Shown here piece after piece: positions 17,133 to 26,534 of a stretch of 64,000 nt of DNA. Made by a program: the position numbers and the translations under genes. This stretch comes from Pyrinomonadaceae bacterium (GTDB lineage Bacteria > Acidobacteriota > Blastocatellia > Pyrinomonadales > Pyrinomonadaceae): assembly GCA_030841085.1 (NCBI GenBank), contig JAVEDP010000004.1, positions 1 through 64,000 on the forward strand, written 5' to 3'. The notes below the pieces were generated by a model that saw only the letters and a program-made list of their open reading frames with translations, had not been told where the DNA came from and did no database searches. Each line of letters begins with the position of its first letter. The first letter of the stretch is position 1.

Positions 17133-19343
17133 TTGAAGAAGCCGGCAAGAAATTTGTTTGCGGTCCTCTTTCTGATTTCTATTTCGGTTTCCGCGCTCGG
17201 TCAACAAAGACTTCTCACCATCGATGACATTTTCGATCCGGCGAAGCGCGTCAACTTCAGCGGCACCGTTCCCAACATTCGCTGGCTAAAAGATGGCACG
17301 CATTATTTATTGAGCAATGATGCGTCTAGGAATGACGTTCCGCGCCTGCAAAGAGTCGATGCGGTGACTGGCGAGGCAGTGCCGTTCCTTGACGCTGCGA
17401 AAATGGAAGCGGCATTCGCCGCGATTCCTGGTATCAGCGCGAAGGATGCGAAACAGATCGCCAATCGCGGTTCTTATCAAATGAACAACGCGGAAACGGC
17501 GGCGCTGATAAATTTCGCAAACGATCTTTATTACTACGAATTCGGCAGCGACAAGGCAGTCCGAGTCACAAACAATTCGGGAGATGAAGAAGTTGGCGAG
17601 ACGTTTAGTCCCGACGATCGCCTGATCGGGTTTGTGCGCACGAACGATATGTTCGTTTTCGACCTCGCGCGAGGAACTGAGCGGCGCTTGACCACCGGCG
17701 GTGGTCCAAAGATTTTGAATGGCCGTTTGGACTGGGTCTACCAGGAGGAGCTTTACGGGCGTGGCAATTTCGAAGCGTACTGGTGGAGTCCTGATTCAAA
17801 GATGCTCGCCTACCTCAGGCTGGATGAAAATCCCGTTCATGAATTCGCCGTCGTCGATCACATTCCTTACCACCAAACAATCGAAGAGACTCCATACCCG
17901 CAGGCCGGCGATCCAAATCCGCTGGTCCAACTGGGCGTGGTCAACGCCGATGGCGGCGCAACGCGTTGGATCGACAACTCGAAATACACGCTGGCAGATT
18001 TCCTGATTGTGCGCGTTAGTTGGAGTCCGGACAGCAGCCGCGTGGTTTATCAGGCACAGAATCGCGAGCAAACATTTTTGGATTTGAACTTCGCTGATCC
18101 GGGAACTGGAAAAGTGAACGCCGGATTTCGCGAAACTTCCAAAACGTGGGTCGAGGCTATCGACAACCCAAGCTGGCTAAAGGACGGATCGTTTTTGTGG
18201 CAAAGCGCGCGCAACGGCTGGCGTCATCTTTATCATTACGATCGCGATGGCAAGCTTCTACGCCAGGTTACCGACGGCAAGTGGGAAGTGCGTTCAATTG
18301 ACAGCGTCGACGAAGCGAAGGGCGTCATTTATTTCAGCGGCACCGAACACAGTCACGTAGCGTCGCAAACTTATCGAATCAAAGTGGATGGTACCGGCTT
18401 GCAGCGGCTGACGACGACTGAAGGTTCGCACAAGGCAACGTTCGGCCCGGGGTCGAAGCTGTTCATCGACAACTGGAGCGACGTCAACTCGCCGACGCAG
18501 ACGCGACTTTACGATGCGGACGGAAAGTTAGTACGCGTCATTGAAGAAAACAAAGTCGACGCGCTTAAGGGATACAAGCTCGGCACGGCGGAGCTATTAC
18601 AAGTTAAGACGCGCGACGGCTTTCCAATGGAAGCCATGATGATCAAGCCACCGGATTTCGATCCAACGAAGAAATACCCGGTGCTCGAGTTCACCTATAG
18701 CGGACCGCACGCGCCGCAGGTTCGCAACGGCTGGGGCAGCACGACCTACATGTGGCACCAACTGATGGCCCAGCAGGGTTACATCATTTGGATTTGTGAC
18801 AACCGCACGGGCAGCGGCAAAGGCGCGGAATCGGAATGGCCTGTCTATCAGAATTTCGGCGAGCTGGAGATGCGCGATCTGGAGGACGGCCTGACGTGGT
18901 TGAAGAGCCAAGCGTATGTCGACGGTGAACGCATCGGCATTTGGGGCTGGAGCTATGGCGGCTATATGACGAGCTACGCGCTGACCCACAGCGAAAGCTA
19001 CAAGATGGGAATTGCCGGCGGCACGGTGGCTGACTGGCGCGACTACGATTCAATTTACACCGAGCGCTACATGCGTACGCCGCAAAATAATCCCGAAGGT
19101 TACAAAAAGAGTTCGCCGGTTAATGCGGCAAAAGACCTGCACGGCAAGTTGCTCTTGATTCACGGCGCCATTGACGACAACGTACACATTCAAAATACGG
19201 TGCAGTTTGTTTATGAACTACAGAAGGCCGGCAAACAATTTCAGCTAATGGTCTATCCAAAGTCGCGTCATGGTGTTACTGATCCGTTGTTGGTGAAGCA
19301 CATGCGTCAGATGATGACTGATTTTGTCCTGAGTAATTTGTAG
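17133..19343 (+). CDS. Dipeptidyl peptidase IV (peptidase family S9B), secreted
   Basis: A 736-residue serine peptidase. A signal peptide covers residues 1-23 (LFAVLFLISISVSALG). An eight-bladed DPP IV propeller follows (LLTIDDIFDPAKRVNF; DWVYQEELYGRGNFEAYWWS carries the substrate-amine-binding Glu pair), then the alpha/beta hydrolase domain from about residue 490. The catalytic triad is visible: Ser in GWSYGGY near 608, Asp in DDNVHIQN near 680, His in SRHGVTD near 713. It removes N-terminal X-Pro or X-Ala dipeptides, likely in the periplasm. The start is TTG at 17133, chosen because TGAGGAGA lies nine bases upstream and the signal peptide begins there. It probably forms an operon with the peptide transporter before it. 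Confidence 0.93.
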   Translation: MKKPARNLFAVLFLISISVSALGQQRLLTIDDIFDPAKRVNFSGTVPNIRWLKDGTHYLLSNDASRNDVPRLQRVDAVTGEAVPFLDAAKMEAAFAAIPGISAKDAKQIANRGSYQMNNAETAALINFANDLYYYEFGSDKAVRVTNNSGDEEVGETFSPDDRLIGFVRTNDMFVFDLARGTERRLTTGGGPKILNGRLDWVYQEELYGRGNFEAYWWSPDSKMLAYLRLDENPVHEFAVVDHIPYHQTIEETPYPQAGDPNPLVQLGVVNADGGATRWIDNSKYTLADFLIVRVSWSPDSSRVVYQAQNREQTFLDLNFADPGTGKVNAGFRETSKTWVEAIDNPSWLKDGSFLWQSARNGWRHLYHYDRDGKLLRQVTDGKWEVRSIDSVDEAKGVIYFSGTEHSHVASQTYRIKVDGTGLQRLTTTEGSHKATFGPGSKLFIDNWSDVNSPTQTRLYDADGKLVRVIEENKVDALKGYKLGTAELLQVKTRDGFPMEAMMIKPPDFDPTKKYPVLEFTYSGPHAPQVRNGWGSTTYMWHQLMAQQGYIIWICDNRTGSGKGAESEWPVYQNFGELEMRDLEDGLTWLKSQAYVDGERIGIWGWSYGGYMTSYALTHSESYKMGIAGGTVADWRDYDSIYTERYMRTPQNNPEGYKKSSPVNAAKDLHGKLLLIHGAIDDNVHIQNTVQFVYELQKAGKQFQLMVYPKSRHGVTDPLLVKHMRQMMTDFVLSNL

Positions 19344-19350
19344 CTGGGAG

Positions 19351-19557
19351 TTAGAGATCGCTTTCCTTTAGACCCGCGACCTTCAGAAAGTGACGAAGTA
19401 AACCTATCTTGAGGGCTTCCTTGCCATGAATGGGAACTGAAATCCGAACGTCCACCCCCGCCCTCCCGTAAATGTGATGGCTGCCGTTGACTCGCAAGAG
19501 AGACCAGCCGTGCTTCTCAAGCAGTCTTGCAAAGTCTTTTCCTGAAATTGACCTCAT
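19351..19557 (-). CDS. hicA: HicA-type toxin (mRNA interferase)
   Basis: A 68-residue protein of the YcfA/HicA family with a small dsRBD-like fold. KDFARLLEKHGWSLLRVNGS and HHIY hold the conserved His (GSHHIY, about residues 25-30). The family cuts mRNA during translation. It sits 77 bp downstream of the HicB gene and converges on the peptidase gene, with stops 7 bp apart. The order antitoxin-then-toxin is the reverse of the classical hicA-hicB order but is also known. Confidence 0.85.
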   Translation of the reverse strand: MRSISGKDFARLLEKHGWSLLRVNGSHHIYGRAGVDVRISVPIHGKEALKIGLLRHFLKVAGLKESDL

Positions 19558-19634
19558 ATCGGGAGACTAGCACGAACAAAAATAAGGCTGGAAAGAGGGT
19601 GGGACCGGAAGCATTAAGGAGATTGTTATGATCG

Positions 19635-19838
19635 TTAAACGGCAATTTCCAATACCCGATCATCTCCATTGAGCTGGGTAGGCGAAACGTCGACCGACAA
19701 GCATCCCTCAACTGCCTCGTAGAGATTATGAAGCAGGTCCTCAAAGGTCTCGCCTTGGGTTGCACAACCGGGAATCGCTGGAACCTCGGCCCAGTAACCA
19801 CCTTCTTCCGCTTCGTGCACTACGACTTTGATTTTCAT
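19635..19838 (-). CDS. hicB: HicB-type antitoxin
   Basis: A 67-residue protein (MKIKVVVHEAEEGGYWAEVP, then IPGCATQGET) with the partly degraded RNase H-like fold of HicB. It should bind and block HicA. It ends after this domain and shows no C-terminal ribbon-helix-helix or HTH, so autoregulation by DNA binding is uncertain. I chose ATG at 19838 over the in-frame start five codons upstream because the family begins with MKI/MKY-type sequence and because a TATAAT box overlaps the longer version. Confidence 0.85.
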   Translation of the reverse strand: MKIKVVVHEAEEGGYWAEVPAIPGCATQGETFEDLLHNLYEAVEGCLSVDVSPTQLNGDDRVLEIAV

Positions 19839-19844
19839 GGCTCG

Positions 19845-19850
19845 ATTATA
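19845..19850 (-). promoter_or_regulatory. Candidate -10 box of hicBA (possibly leaderless)
   Basis: A perfect TATAAT on the minus strand ends seven bases before the hicB ATG. Initiation at the usual distance would put the 5' end at or next to the start codon, hence a leaderless or nearly leaderless mRNA. No clear -35 was found. Confidence 0.4.
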
Positions 19851-19985
19851 CAAGTGCGAACACGTAGGACGCGAGTATCAAACGCGTGATATAGCGCCAC
19901 ACTTAAGCGCGTCGGTAGCGACCAGATGCTCAGCTAAACCTAATTGATTGGTTTCGTGGCGGCTAATCTCTAGCGCAAGTTAGGC

Positions 19986-20081
19986 CGGGGCAAGCCACCC
20001 TTCCCGACCTGAGAGGTTGTTTAGGTTGGAGAATCAGGCCAGCTGAGCAAATTTTCAGGTTAGGAAGGGTGGCTTGCCCCT
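19986..20081. repeat. Palindromic repeat family H
   Basis: An inverted repeat with arms of about 26 bp (GGGGCAAGCCACCCTTCC and its complement) and two or three mismatches, around a loop of about 45 bp. It lies in the gap between hicB and mutM. A single related arm occurs at 2587-2617. Confidence 0.75.
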
Positions 20082-20103
20082 GCTCTTTTGCTGACAGCCA
20101 CAT

Positions 20104-20934
20104 TCAACTCCGCTGGCACTTCGGACAGAAGTAAGTTGAGCGGCCACCCTGAACCGCACGGCGGATTTTCGTTCCGCAGTTGACGCACGGTTCACCGGCG
20201 CGCTCATACACTCGCCAAAAGCGCTCGTCACTTCCAAAGTAGCTGCCATTTCGATCATCCAGATCGATCTTCAGCGTCGAGCCCGCGTCAATCGCGGTAC
20301 GCAACACTTCACGAATCGCCTCGTAGAGGACCAACGCGCGTTTGCGAGACAACGTATCAGCGCTTTTGAACGGGCTGATGCGCGCGAGGAAGAGCGCTTC
20401 GCTCGCATAGATGTTTCCCAAACCTAGAATCTTTGTTTGGTCCAGCAGCAATTGTTTCAGGCTGCGCCGCGACTTCTTCAGAGTCGTAAATAAATATTCC
20501 GGTGTAAAGTCCTCCAGCAGAGGCTCCGGCGCAAGTGCCGTGATTTGCGCCAACTCCTTCAGTGCTTTCGACGACAATAAACGCATGCGGCCAAACTGCC
20601 GCATGTCTGAAAACACCAGGCGGCGATCGTTGTCGAGATGAAAAATTACGTGCGGATACCGAGGCAGGGAGCTGTCAAGCCCAACTGAAATGAACTTGCC
20701 GGTCATGCGCAGATGGACCACCAGCACCTGGTCATTGTCGAGCGCGACAAGGATATATTTGCCGCGCCGGCTGATGCCGGTGATCAATGCGCCGCGAAGT
20801 TTTCGTTTGAAGACGGCGACAGACGGCGCGGCCAACAGCCGCGGCAGGTTTAGTTCTACGGCTAAAATGCTCCGGCCAGAAACAGCACGGCGCAGAGCGC
20901 GCACGACATGTTCAACCTCGGGTAGTTCAGGCAT
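20104..20934 (-). CDS. mutM: Formamidopyrimidine-DNA glycosylase
   Basis: A 276-residue base-excision repair enzyme that removes 8-oxoguanine and ring-opened purines and nicks the strand. The N-terminus PELPEVE provides the catalytic Pro2 and Glu3. The helix-two-turn-helix region includes LLDQTKILGLGNIYASEALF, with the conserved Asn. The C-terminal zinc finger is complete: CVNCG then FCPKC, about residues 252-274. The length is normal. The gene is alone on its transcript between two palindromic repeats. Confidence 0.96.
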   Translation of the reverse strand: MPELPEVEHVVRALRRAVSGRSILAVELNLPRLLAAPSVAVFKRKLRGALITGISRRGKYILVALDNDQVLVVHLRMTGKFISVGLDSSLPRYPHVIFHLDNDRRLVFSDMRQFGRMRLLSSKALKELAQITALAPEPLLEDFTPEYLFTTLKKSRRSLKQLLLDQTKILGLGNIYASEALFLARISPFKSADTLSRKRALVLYEAIREVLRTAIDAGSTLKIDLDDRNGSYFGSDERFWRVYERAGEPCVNCGTKIRRAVQGGRSTYFCPKCQRS

Positions 20935-20946
20935 TCGTGCGCGACT

Positions 20947-21024
20947 GTAGCACAGACTTCAGTCTGTGATTGTCGGCTAGGCGAGTGGTTTGGTAGCGAG
21001 CTCCGACTAAAGTCCGAGCTACTA
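20947..21024. repeat. Palindromic repeat family B, copy 1
   Basis: GTAGCACAGACTTCAGTCTG and CCGACTAAAGTCCGAGCTAC are inverted with respect to each other. The right end touches the stop codon of the 50-residue DUF3309 gene at 21025. Other copies: 34067-34220, 46696-46827, 53313-53397. Confidence 0.7.
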
Positions 21025-21177
21025 CTAGATCACCCGCAATAGCAACAGGATCAAAACGATCACCAGGATCAAGCCAATGCCGCCGCTTGGTCCATAGCCC
21101 CAGTTTCGGCTGTGCGGCCAGGCCGGCACAGCGCCGAGCAGCAAAAGAATTAAAATGATCAGGATGATTAAACCCAT
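21025..21177 (-). CDS. DUF3309-like micro-protein
   Basis: A 50-residue ORF. Two hydrophobic stretches (MGLIILIILILLLLGAVPAW and GIGLILVIVLILLLL) enclose a polar, aromatic loop (PHSRNWGYGPSGG). This is the DUF3309 layout of small bacterial membrane proteins of unknown role. An excellent ribosome site, GGAGGT, lies seven bases before the ATG, which makes this a real gene despite its size. Confidence 0.85.
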   Translation of the reverse strand: MGLIILIILILLLLGAVPAWPHSRNWGYGPSGGIGLILVIVLILLLLRVI

Positions 21178-21317
21178 CGCAGCTACCTCCGTCTGACGAA
21201 GCGTTGTTGAATGGGGGGTTGACTACTATTGCGGGGAATTCGGGGTAGCTAAAAATAATCAGTTTTGGACCAACAGTCAATAGATTCCTGATTCGGTTTC
21301 ACTCATCACGCTGCATG

Positions 21318-21493
21318 AGGTCCGAAGGACCAGCAGTCAGTAGCCCCGTCCGTGAGGGCGGGGAGTCGTACAAGAGAACTCAAAGGCCCGAAGGGCCGAC
21401 ACAAATCCTGTCGCACCTTCGGCGCTCAGAAACAATTCTGGAACCGACCCCGCCCTCACGGACGGGGCTACTAACTGGCGGTCCTTCGGACCT
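21318..21493. repeat. Large palindromic repeat family D, copy 1
   Basis: A 176-bp element bounded by AGGTCCGAAGGACC and GGTCCTTCGGACCT. Inside are further complementary blocks (GCCCCGTCCGTGAGGGCGGGG with its complement, and GGCCCGAAGGGCC). It is closely similar to the copy at 29095-29279. It fills most of the 380-bp gap between the DUF3309 gene and the phosphohexomutase gene; the rest of the gap shows nothing recognisable. Confidence 0.8.
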
Positions 21494-21558
21494 AAGAAAT
21501 TAGACTGAAACCATACTCTGGTTGCGAATTGTTTGCTAAAAGGTTCCGGCCGAGAAGT

Positions 21559-22974
21559 TCATTTACCTAGAGCGAGCGCTTCACCGGCTTCCAGCAAAGC
21601 CCGCATCCTCGGAACGTCTGCCGCTTCGGCATAAATTCGGAGCATGGGCTCAGTGCCCGACTGGCGAAACAAAATCCACGAGTCATCAGGGAACAGCAAT
21701 TTTGTGCCGTCAGTTGTTTCGACGCTCGCCACCGAAAGACCGGCGAAGTTCGCAGGCGGCGAATCTCTAAGAGATTCAAGCAGGCGCTGGCCCACTTCCA
21801 TTTCCACGTGCAGGTCGGTACGTCCGAAGTGAAACTCGCCAAACTCGCGATGGAGCTCACGCAGCATTTCAGTTGGCTTCTTGCCGGCGGTAATTATTGC
21901 TTCGAGGAAGAGCAGAGAATTCAGAATACCATCGCGTTCGGGAATGTGACCCTTAACGCCAATGCCGCCGGATTCTTCGGCGCCGATCAGGATATCGTCG
22001 TTCAGCATTAGGTCGGCCACGTACTTGAACCCGATGGCCGTTTCAAACAGTTTGAGACCAAGCGCCGCAGCCATTCGTTTGAGCAGGACCGACTGCGAGA
22101 AGGTGCGTACAACGCCGCCAGTCATTTTTCGTTCGCGAACCAAGTGCAAAAGAATTAGCGGCACGACGTCATGCATCGTCATCGTTTCGCCGAGCTCATT
22201 AACGGCGCCGACGCGATCGGCGTCGCCATCAGTCGCGAGCCCTACCAATGCCTTGCTCTCGCGCACGCGTTGCTTTAACGCGGCCAGGTTCTTATCGATT
22301 GGTTCAGGATTTACGCCGCCAAAGAGCGGATCCCGATAGCCGCGAATCGTTTCAACTTTCAGTGCGCCGCCGTGCAGAAAACTCTCAACCCAGGTCCCGC
22401 CCGACCCGTGCATTGGATCGACCACGACCGTCATGTTGGTTCTTCGCAGCCGATCCAAATCGATGTAGGAAGCAATCTGCGCTCGATAACTATCGATCGC
22501 CGGCGTCAGCAATTCACTCTGTGTATTCGCCAACTCCTTGCGTTTCGGCTTTTGCGCATCGACGAGTTTCTCAACCGCAGCGGTGGTTGCGGGTGCGGCG
22601 CTGCCGCCCCACGGCGCTTTGATTTTGAAGCCGTTGAAGTCCGGCGGATTGTGCGAAGCGGTAATGACGACGCCGCCCTGCGCGTTGAGTTCTTTTACGG
22701 CCCAGGAAATTAACGGCGTGGGTGCGGCTTCATTGAAAACCGACACGGGCAACCCGTTTCCCGCGAGCACCTCAGCCGCCCGCTGCGCGAATTGTTCGGA
22801 AAGGAAGCGACGATCGTAACCAACTATAACCAGCCGCTCGGAGTCGGTTTCTTTCAAAAGGTAATCCGCGTATGCCTGCGCCACGCGTTCGACATTTTCG
22901 AACGTATAGTCGCGAGCAATGACCGCTCGCCAACCATCTGTGCCAAATTTGATTGAAGTGAGCGGCGGAGTCAC
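21559..22974 (-). CDS. Phosphohexomutase (phosphoglucomutase/phosphomannomutase family)
   Basis: A 471-residue alpha-D-phosphohexomutase that interconverts sugar 1- and 6-phosphates. The four family motifs are in order: phosphoserine loop TASHNPP near residue 104, metal loop DGDADRVG near 248, sugar-specificity loop GAEESGGIG near 335, and phosphate-binding RQSGTEPMLR near 432. The specificity loop contains EESGG, closer to phosphoglucomutases than to GlmM, so glucose is a plausible substrate, but mannose cannot be ruled out. Its start overlaps the stop of the upstream nucleotidyltransferase by four bases, indicating translational coupling in a two-gene operon for NDP-sugar supply. Confidence 0.9.
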   Translation of the reverse strand: MTPPLTSIKFGTDGWRAVIARDYTFENVERVAQAYADYLLKETDSERLVIVGYDRRFLSEQFAQRAAEVLAGNGLPVSVFNEAAPTPLISWAVKELNAQGGVVITASHNPPDFNGFKIKAPWGGSAAPATTAAVEKLVDAQKPKRKELANTQSELLTPAIDSYRAQIASYIDLDRLRRTNMTVVVDPMHGSGGTWVESFLHGGALKVETIRGYRDPLFGGVNPEPIDKNLAALKQRVRESKALVGLATDGDADRVGAVNELGETMTMHDVVPLILLHLVRERKMTGGVVRTFSQSVLLKRMAAALGLKLFETAIGFKYVADLMLNDDILIGAEESGGIGVKGHIPERDGILNSLLFLEAIITAGKKPTEMLRELHREFGEFHFGRTDLHVEMEVGQRLLESLRDSPPANFAGLSVASVETTDGTKLLFPDDSWILFRQSGTEPMLRIYAEAADVPRMRALLEAGEALALGK

Positions 22975-24020
22975 CCGTGAATGTCTCCAGTGAGCGTGTA
23001 ATCGGTGAGTGAGGTTTTATCGCCGAGCACTGAGCCTGGTCCAACCACGGCGGAGCGCCCGATGTGACAGCCGCGCCCGACAATTGCGCCGGTTACTTCG
23101 GCGGCCGTGCCTATGCGCGTGTGCGGCCAGATGACGGAATTCTCAATGCGCGCGCGCTCCTCGACGAAACAACCCTGACCGAGAACGGAATTGATAATTT
23201 GAGCGCCCGGCTTGATCTGGCATTCGTTGCCAATCATTGAAAGGTCGTCGATCTCAGCCGCAGTGGCTGAGTCGAAATCTCCGCGGCGTTCCTTGATGTG
23301 AATGCGCGCCACGCGATTCCCAAGCAGATCGTGATGTGCTTGCAGGTATCTTTCCGGAGTGCCGATATCAATCCAGTAAGTTCGCTGCGGAACATGCGCG
23401 AAAAAAGTCTCTTTGCGTTTGAGCAGCTCGGGAAACAGGCCGTACTCAAACGAATGATTTTCGCCCGCAGGAATAAGATCCAGAACTCCCGGCTCAAGAA
23501 TATATGTGCCGGCGTTAATAGTATTACAGGTGATTTCCTCCGCTTTTGGCTTTTCCAGAAAGCGGCGAATGCGGCCATCGCTTTCCGTTTCCACCAGACC
23601 ATAAGATGAAGGGTTTTCGACTGGGGTTAAGACGATGGTTGCGGCGGCCGCGTGTTCGGTGTGTTCGCGGATCACTGTCTTAAGATCGAGGTCCGTAAGA
23701 ATATCGCCATTGAAAACGACTGTCGGTTCGCGAATGAGATCTTCGGCAAACTTATAAGCGCCCGCTGTGCCCATCGGCTGCGGCTCGACGGTGTATCCAA
23801 GGTTCACGCCGTAATCAGAGCCGTCGCCGAGCAACTGTTCGATCTTGTTTGGTTGGTAGGAAAGCGAGAGCGTGATGTCGGTAATGCCGGCACGTCGCAG
23901 CGTATCGATCTGATAAAGCAGAAACGGCCGATTGCAAATTGGCACAATCGGTTTCGGCGTATAGACGGTCAGGGGCCGTAGCCGCGTGCCCTTTCCGCCG
24001 GCAAGTATTAAGGCCTGCAT
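22971..24020 (-). CDS. Sugar-1-phosphate nucleotidyltransferase (mannose-1-P guanylyltransferase-like)
   Basis: A 349-residue enzyme. The N-terminal Rossmann-like domain has the nucleotidyl-transfer signature LAGGKGTRLRPLT, followed by KPIVPICNRP and the metal site in VFNGDILTD. The C-terminus is a left-handed beta-helix of hexapeptide repeats (about 240-349; CFVEERARIENSVIWPHTRI). This layout is that of GDP-mannose pyrophosphorylases of the GMPPB type, though dTDP- or UDP-glucose use is possible. It is the first gene of an operon with the phosphohexomutase, and the two together would turn hexose-6-P into an activated sugar for glycan synthesis. Confidence 0.88.
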   Translation of the reverse strand: MQALILAGGKGTRLRPLTVYTPKPIVPICNRPFLLYQIDTLRRAGITDITLSLSYQPNKIEQLLGDGSDYGVNLGYTVEPQPMGTAGAYKFAEDLIREPTVVFNGDILTDLDLKTVIREHTEHAAAATIVLTPVENPSSYGLVETESDGRIRRFLEKPKAEEITCNTINAGTYILEPGVLDLIPAGENHSFEYGLFPELLKRKETFFAHVPQRTYWIDIGTPERYLQAHHDLLGNRVARIHIKERRGDFDSATAAEIDDLSMIGNECQIKPGAQIINSVLGQGCFVEERARIENSVIWPHTRIGTAAEVTGAIVGRGCHIGRSAVVGPGSVLGDKTSLTDYTLTGDIHG

Positions 24021-24105
24021 GTTTGATTATTGAATTGATGTTGAAACGTTTGAATAGCAAAGCGAGCATAACATTCGCGCGCGCGGTTGTTCAATTCGCC
24101 TATGT

Positions 24106-24192
24106 TGTAAAGCAAACTGTTAGTTTGCGGTGATTGGTTAACATTCAAGTTGAGCGATAACCTGCCACCGCAAACTAACAGTTTGCTTTACA
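24106..24192. repeat. Palindromic repeat family A, copy 1
   Basis: TGTAAAGCAAACTGTTAG and CTAACAGTTTGCTTTACA are perfect complements at the ends of an 87-bp element. It lies between the divergent nucleotidyltransferase and thiolase genes. Copies 2 and 3 are at 26531-26615 and 31443-31526. Confidence 0.85.
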
Positions 24193-24257
24193 TCGCTTGC
24201 TTGACACGTCATGGTCTAAATAGTAATCCTACAAGCAATCAATCTTCAGGAGTATTA

Positions 24258-25448
24258 ATGAGCGAAACCAGACAAGCAGTGATCATTAGCGCTGCGCGAA
24301 CACCCGTGGGAAAGTTTCTCGGTTCACTAAAAGGATTTTCCGCAACCGAACTTGGCGCGATTGTTGTCCGCGAAAGCGTGCGGCGCGCAGGCGTGGCGCC
24401 CGAGGATGTTGACGAAGTAATCATGGGTTGCGTTATCCAGGCCGGCCTGGGCCAAAACCCGGCGCGCCAGGCAGCGTTACGCGGCGGCTTGTTGCCGGCT
24501 GTGTCCGCGGTGACGGTGAACAAAGTCTGCGGCTCGGGTCTAAAAGCCGTGATGATGGCGGCGCAGGGCATTCAACTCGGCGATACCGATATCGTCGTGG
24601 CTGGCGGCATGGAGTCGATGTCCAACGCGCCTTATCTGCTCCCCAAAGCGCGCGAAGGTTATCGTTTGGGAAATGGCGTGCTGGTTGACGCGATGATTAA
24701 TGACGGCCTGTGGGACGTTTACAACGATTACCACATGGGCTGCACCGGCGAAGTTGTTTCGGAAAAATTCGACGTCAGCCGCGAAGCACAGGACGAGTAC
24801 GCGCTCAACTCTCATCGCAAGGCGGCCGCGGCAATCAAGGCAGGAAGATTCAAAGATGAGATTGTGCCGGTCGAGATTCCGCAGAAGAAAGGTGCGGCGG
24901 TGATCTTTGACACGGACGAGACTGTTCGCGAGGACACATCGATCGAGGCGCTCGGTAAGTTAAAGCCGGCATTCAAAAAAGAAGGCGGAACGGTAACTGC
25001 CGGAAACGCGCCGGGCGTGAATGACGGCGCGTCGGCAGTAGTTGTGACTTCGCTGGAGAAAGCGAAATCGCTTGGGGTTGAGCCAATGGCGCGGATAGTG
25101 GCGCAGGCAACGTCGGGTGTCGAACCGGCAATGGTGATGATGGCTCCAGTCGAAGCCATTAAGAAAGTTTTGAAAAAGGCCGGCTGGTCAAATGGTGACG
25201 TTGATCTGTTTGAGTTGAACGAAGCATTTTCGGTGCAGGCGGTCGCGATTACAAAAGAGTTGGGTCTTGATCCTGCACGCTTGAATGTAAATGGCGGCGC
25301 AGTTGCGCTTGGTCACGCGATTGGCCAATCGGGTTCGCGTCTGTTGACGACGATGCTTTATGAATTGAAACGTCGGGACGCGCATCGCGGTGTTATCTCG
25401 CTTTGCCTCGGCGGCGGCAATGCCGTTGCTTTGGCTGTAGAACGGTAG
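24258..25448 (+). CDS. Acetyl-CoA acetyltransferase (thiolase)
   Basis: A 396-residue thiolase. The acyl-accepting Cys is in [11 protein letters not shown] near residue 88, and the catalytic His and second Cys are in [14 protein letters not shown] near 350 and CLGGGNA near 382. The [14 protein letters not shown] motif is also typical. ATG at 24258 has AGGAG six bases upstream; an upstream in-frame extension reads through repeat A and is rejected. With 3-hydroxybutyryl-CoA dehydrogenase next and the electron-transfer flavoprotein genes farther on, it may act in short-chain acyl-CoA synthesis or beta-oxidation. Confidence 0.95.
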   Translation: MSETRQAVIISAARTPVGKFLGSLKGFSATELGAIVVRESVRRAGVAPEDVDEVIMGCVIQAGLGQNPARQAALRGGLLPAVSAVTVNKVCGSGLKAVMMAAQGIQLGDTDIVVAGGMESMSNAPYLLPKAREGYRLGNGVLVDAMINDGLWDVYNDYHMGCTGEVVSEKFDVSREAQDEYALNSHRKAAAAIKAGRFKDEIVPVEIPQKKGAAVIFDTDETVREDTSIEALGKLKPAFKKEGGTVTAGNAPGVNDGASAVVVTSLEKAKSLGVEPMARIVAQATSGVEPAMVMMAPVEAIKKVLKKAGWSNGDVDLFELNEAFSVQAVAITKELGLDPARLNVNGGAVALGHAIGQSGSRLLTTMLYELKRRDAHRGVISLCLGGGNAVALAVER

Positions 25449-25480
25449 AGCGTCACACCAGGCTTGGTTAGTGAAGACGA

Positions 25481-25650
25481 TTTTCCATTTACCATTTACC
25501 ATTCGTCATTTTTCATTTGAGCTAGTAACCGCAGAGTCTCGGTTGGGAGGTTGGACACGGCTGACTTAATGATGATTAGGAGCAGCGTCCAGCCGGGAGT
25601 GAAATGGAAAATGGCAAATGGAAAATGGAAAATGGTAAATGGAAAATCTT
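25481..25650. repeat. Heptad palindrome (CATTTAC / AATGGAA type)
   Basis: The left arm 25486-25520 is five heptamers of the CATTTAC type. The right arm 25603-25650 is six to seven heptamers of the AATGGAA type. Both keep strict 7-bp register and are complementary to each other across an 80-bp middle that shows no heptads. The element fills the gap between thiolase and hydroxybutyryl-CoA dehydrogenase. Confidence 0.85.
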
Positions 25651-25685
25651 CCACAGCACTGGAGCCGGACTGAAGCACTGTAATC

Positions 25686-26534
25686 ATGACTCAGATAATA
25701 GGCATCGTCGGATCAGGAACAATGGGCAACGGCATCGCGCAGGTGGCCGCGCGCGCGGGCTATGACGTCGTGATGCGTGATGTGTCGGTTGAGTTTCTTG
25801 AAAGAGGAATGAAGGCCATCGATCGCAACCTGCAGCGCGACGTCGATAAAGAGCGACTGAGCAGTGACGAAAAGCAAGTAGTCATGGGCCGCATCAAGAT
25901 TACGACCGAACTCGCTGCGTTCAGTGATGCCGCGTTTGTAATCGAGGCGGTGACGGAAAATCTCGAAGTTAAAACTGAAGTCTTCAAAGCGCTCGACCGC
26001 GTTACGCCGGCGAACGCGATTCTGGCTTCGAACACGTCTTCAATTTCGATCACAAAATTAGGCGCAGTAACAAAACGGCCGGACAAGGTTATCGGCATGC
26101 ACTTCATGAATCCGGTTCCGGTTATGAAGTTGGTCGAAGTAATTCGCGGGCTGGCAACGTCCGATGAAACCTACGAGCGTGTTCGAGAACTTTCAGAAAA
26201 ACTTGGCAAGACCGCGCTTGACTGTCACGATTCGCCGGGCTTCGTCTCAAACCGCGTCCTGATGCCGATGATCAACGAAGCGATCTTCACTCTTCATGAG
26301 GGTGTCGCGACGCGGGAGAGCATCGACGGGATAATGAAGCTGGGGATGAATCACCCGATGGGACCGCTGACGCTGGCCGACTTTATCGGACTGGATGTCT
26401 GTCTTGCCATTTTGAATGTTTTGTACGAAGGTTTTGGCGATCCGAAGTATCGCGCCTGCCCGTTGCTCAGGCAGTATGTCGATGCCGGCTGGCTGGGTAA
26501 GAAAACGGGCCGCGGGTTTTATGAATACTCGTAA
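25686..26534 (+). CDS. 3-hydroxybutyryl-CoA dehydrogenase
   Basis: A 282-residue NAD(P)-dependent enzyme. The Rossmann loop is GSGTMGNGIA (residues 9-18). The active-site region contains NTSSISI and GMHFMNPVPVM with the catalytic His, and the C-terminal dimer domain has NHPMGPLTLADFIGLD. The length is that of stand-alone Hbd/PaaH and not of the multifunctional FadB. It reduces acetoacetyl-CoA made by the thiolase before it, or works in reverse. The stop codon TAA at 26532-26534 lies inside the first bases of palindromic repeat A. Confidence 0.95.
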   Translation: MTQIIGIVGSGTMGNGIAQVAARAGYDVVMRDVSVEFLERGMKAIDRNLQRDVDKERLSSDEKQVVMGRIKITTELAAFSDAAFVIEAVTENLEVKTEVFKALDRVTPANAILASNTSSISITKLGAVTKRPDKVIGMHFMNPVPVMKLVEVIRGLATSDETYERVRELSEKLGKTALDCHDSPGFVSNRVLMPMINEAIFTLHEGVATRESIDGIMKLGMNHPMGPLTLADFIGLDVCLAILNVLYEGFGDPKYRACPLLRQYVDAGWLGKKTGRGFYEYS

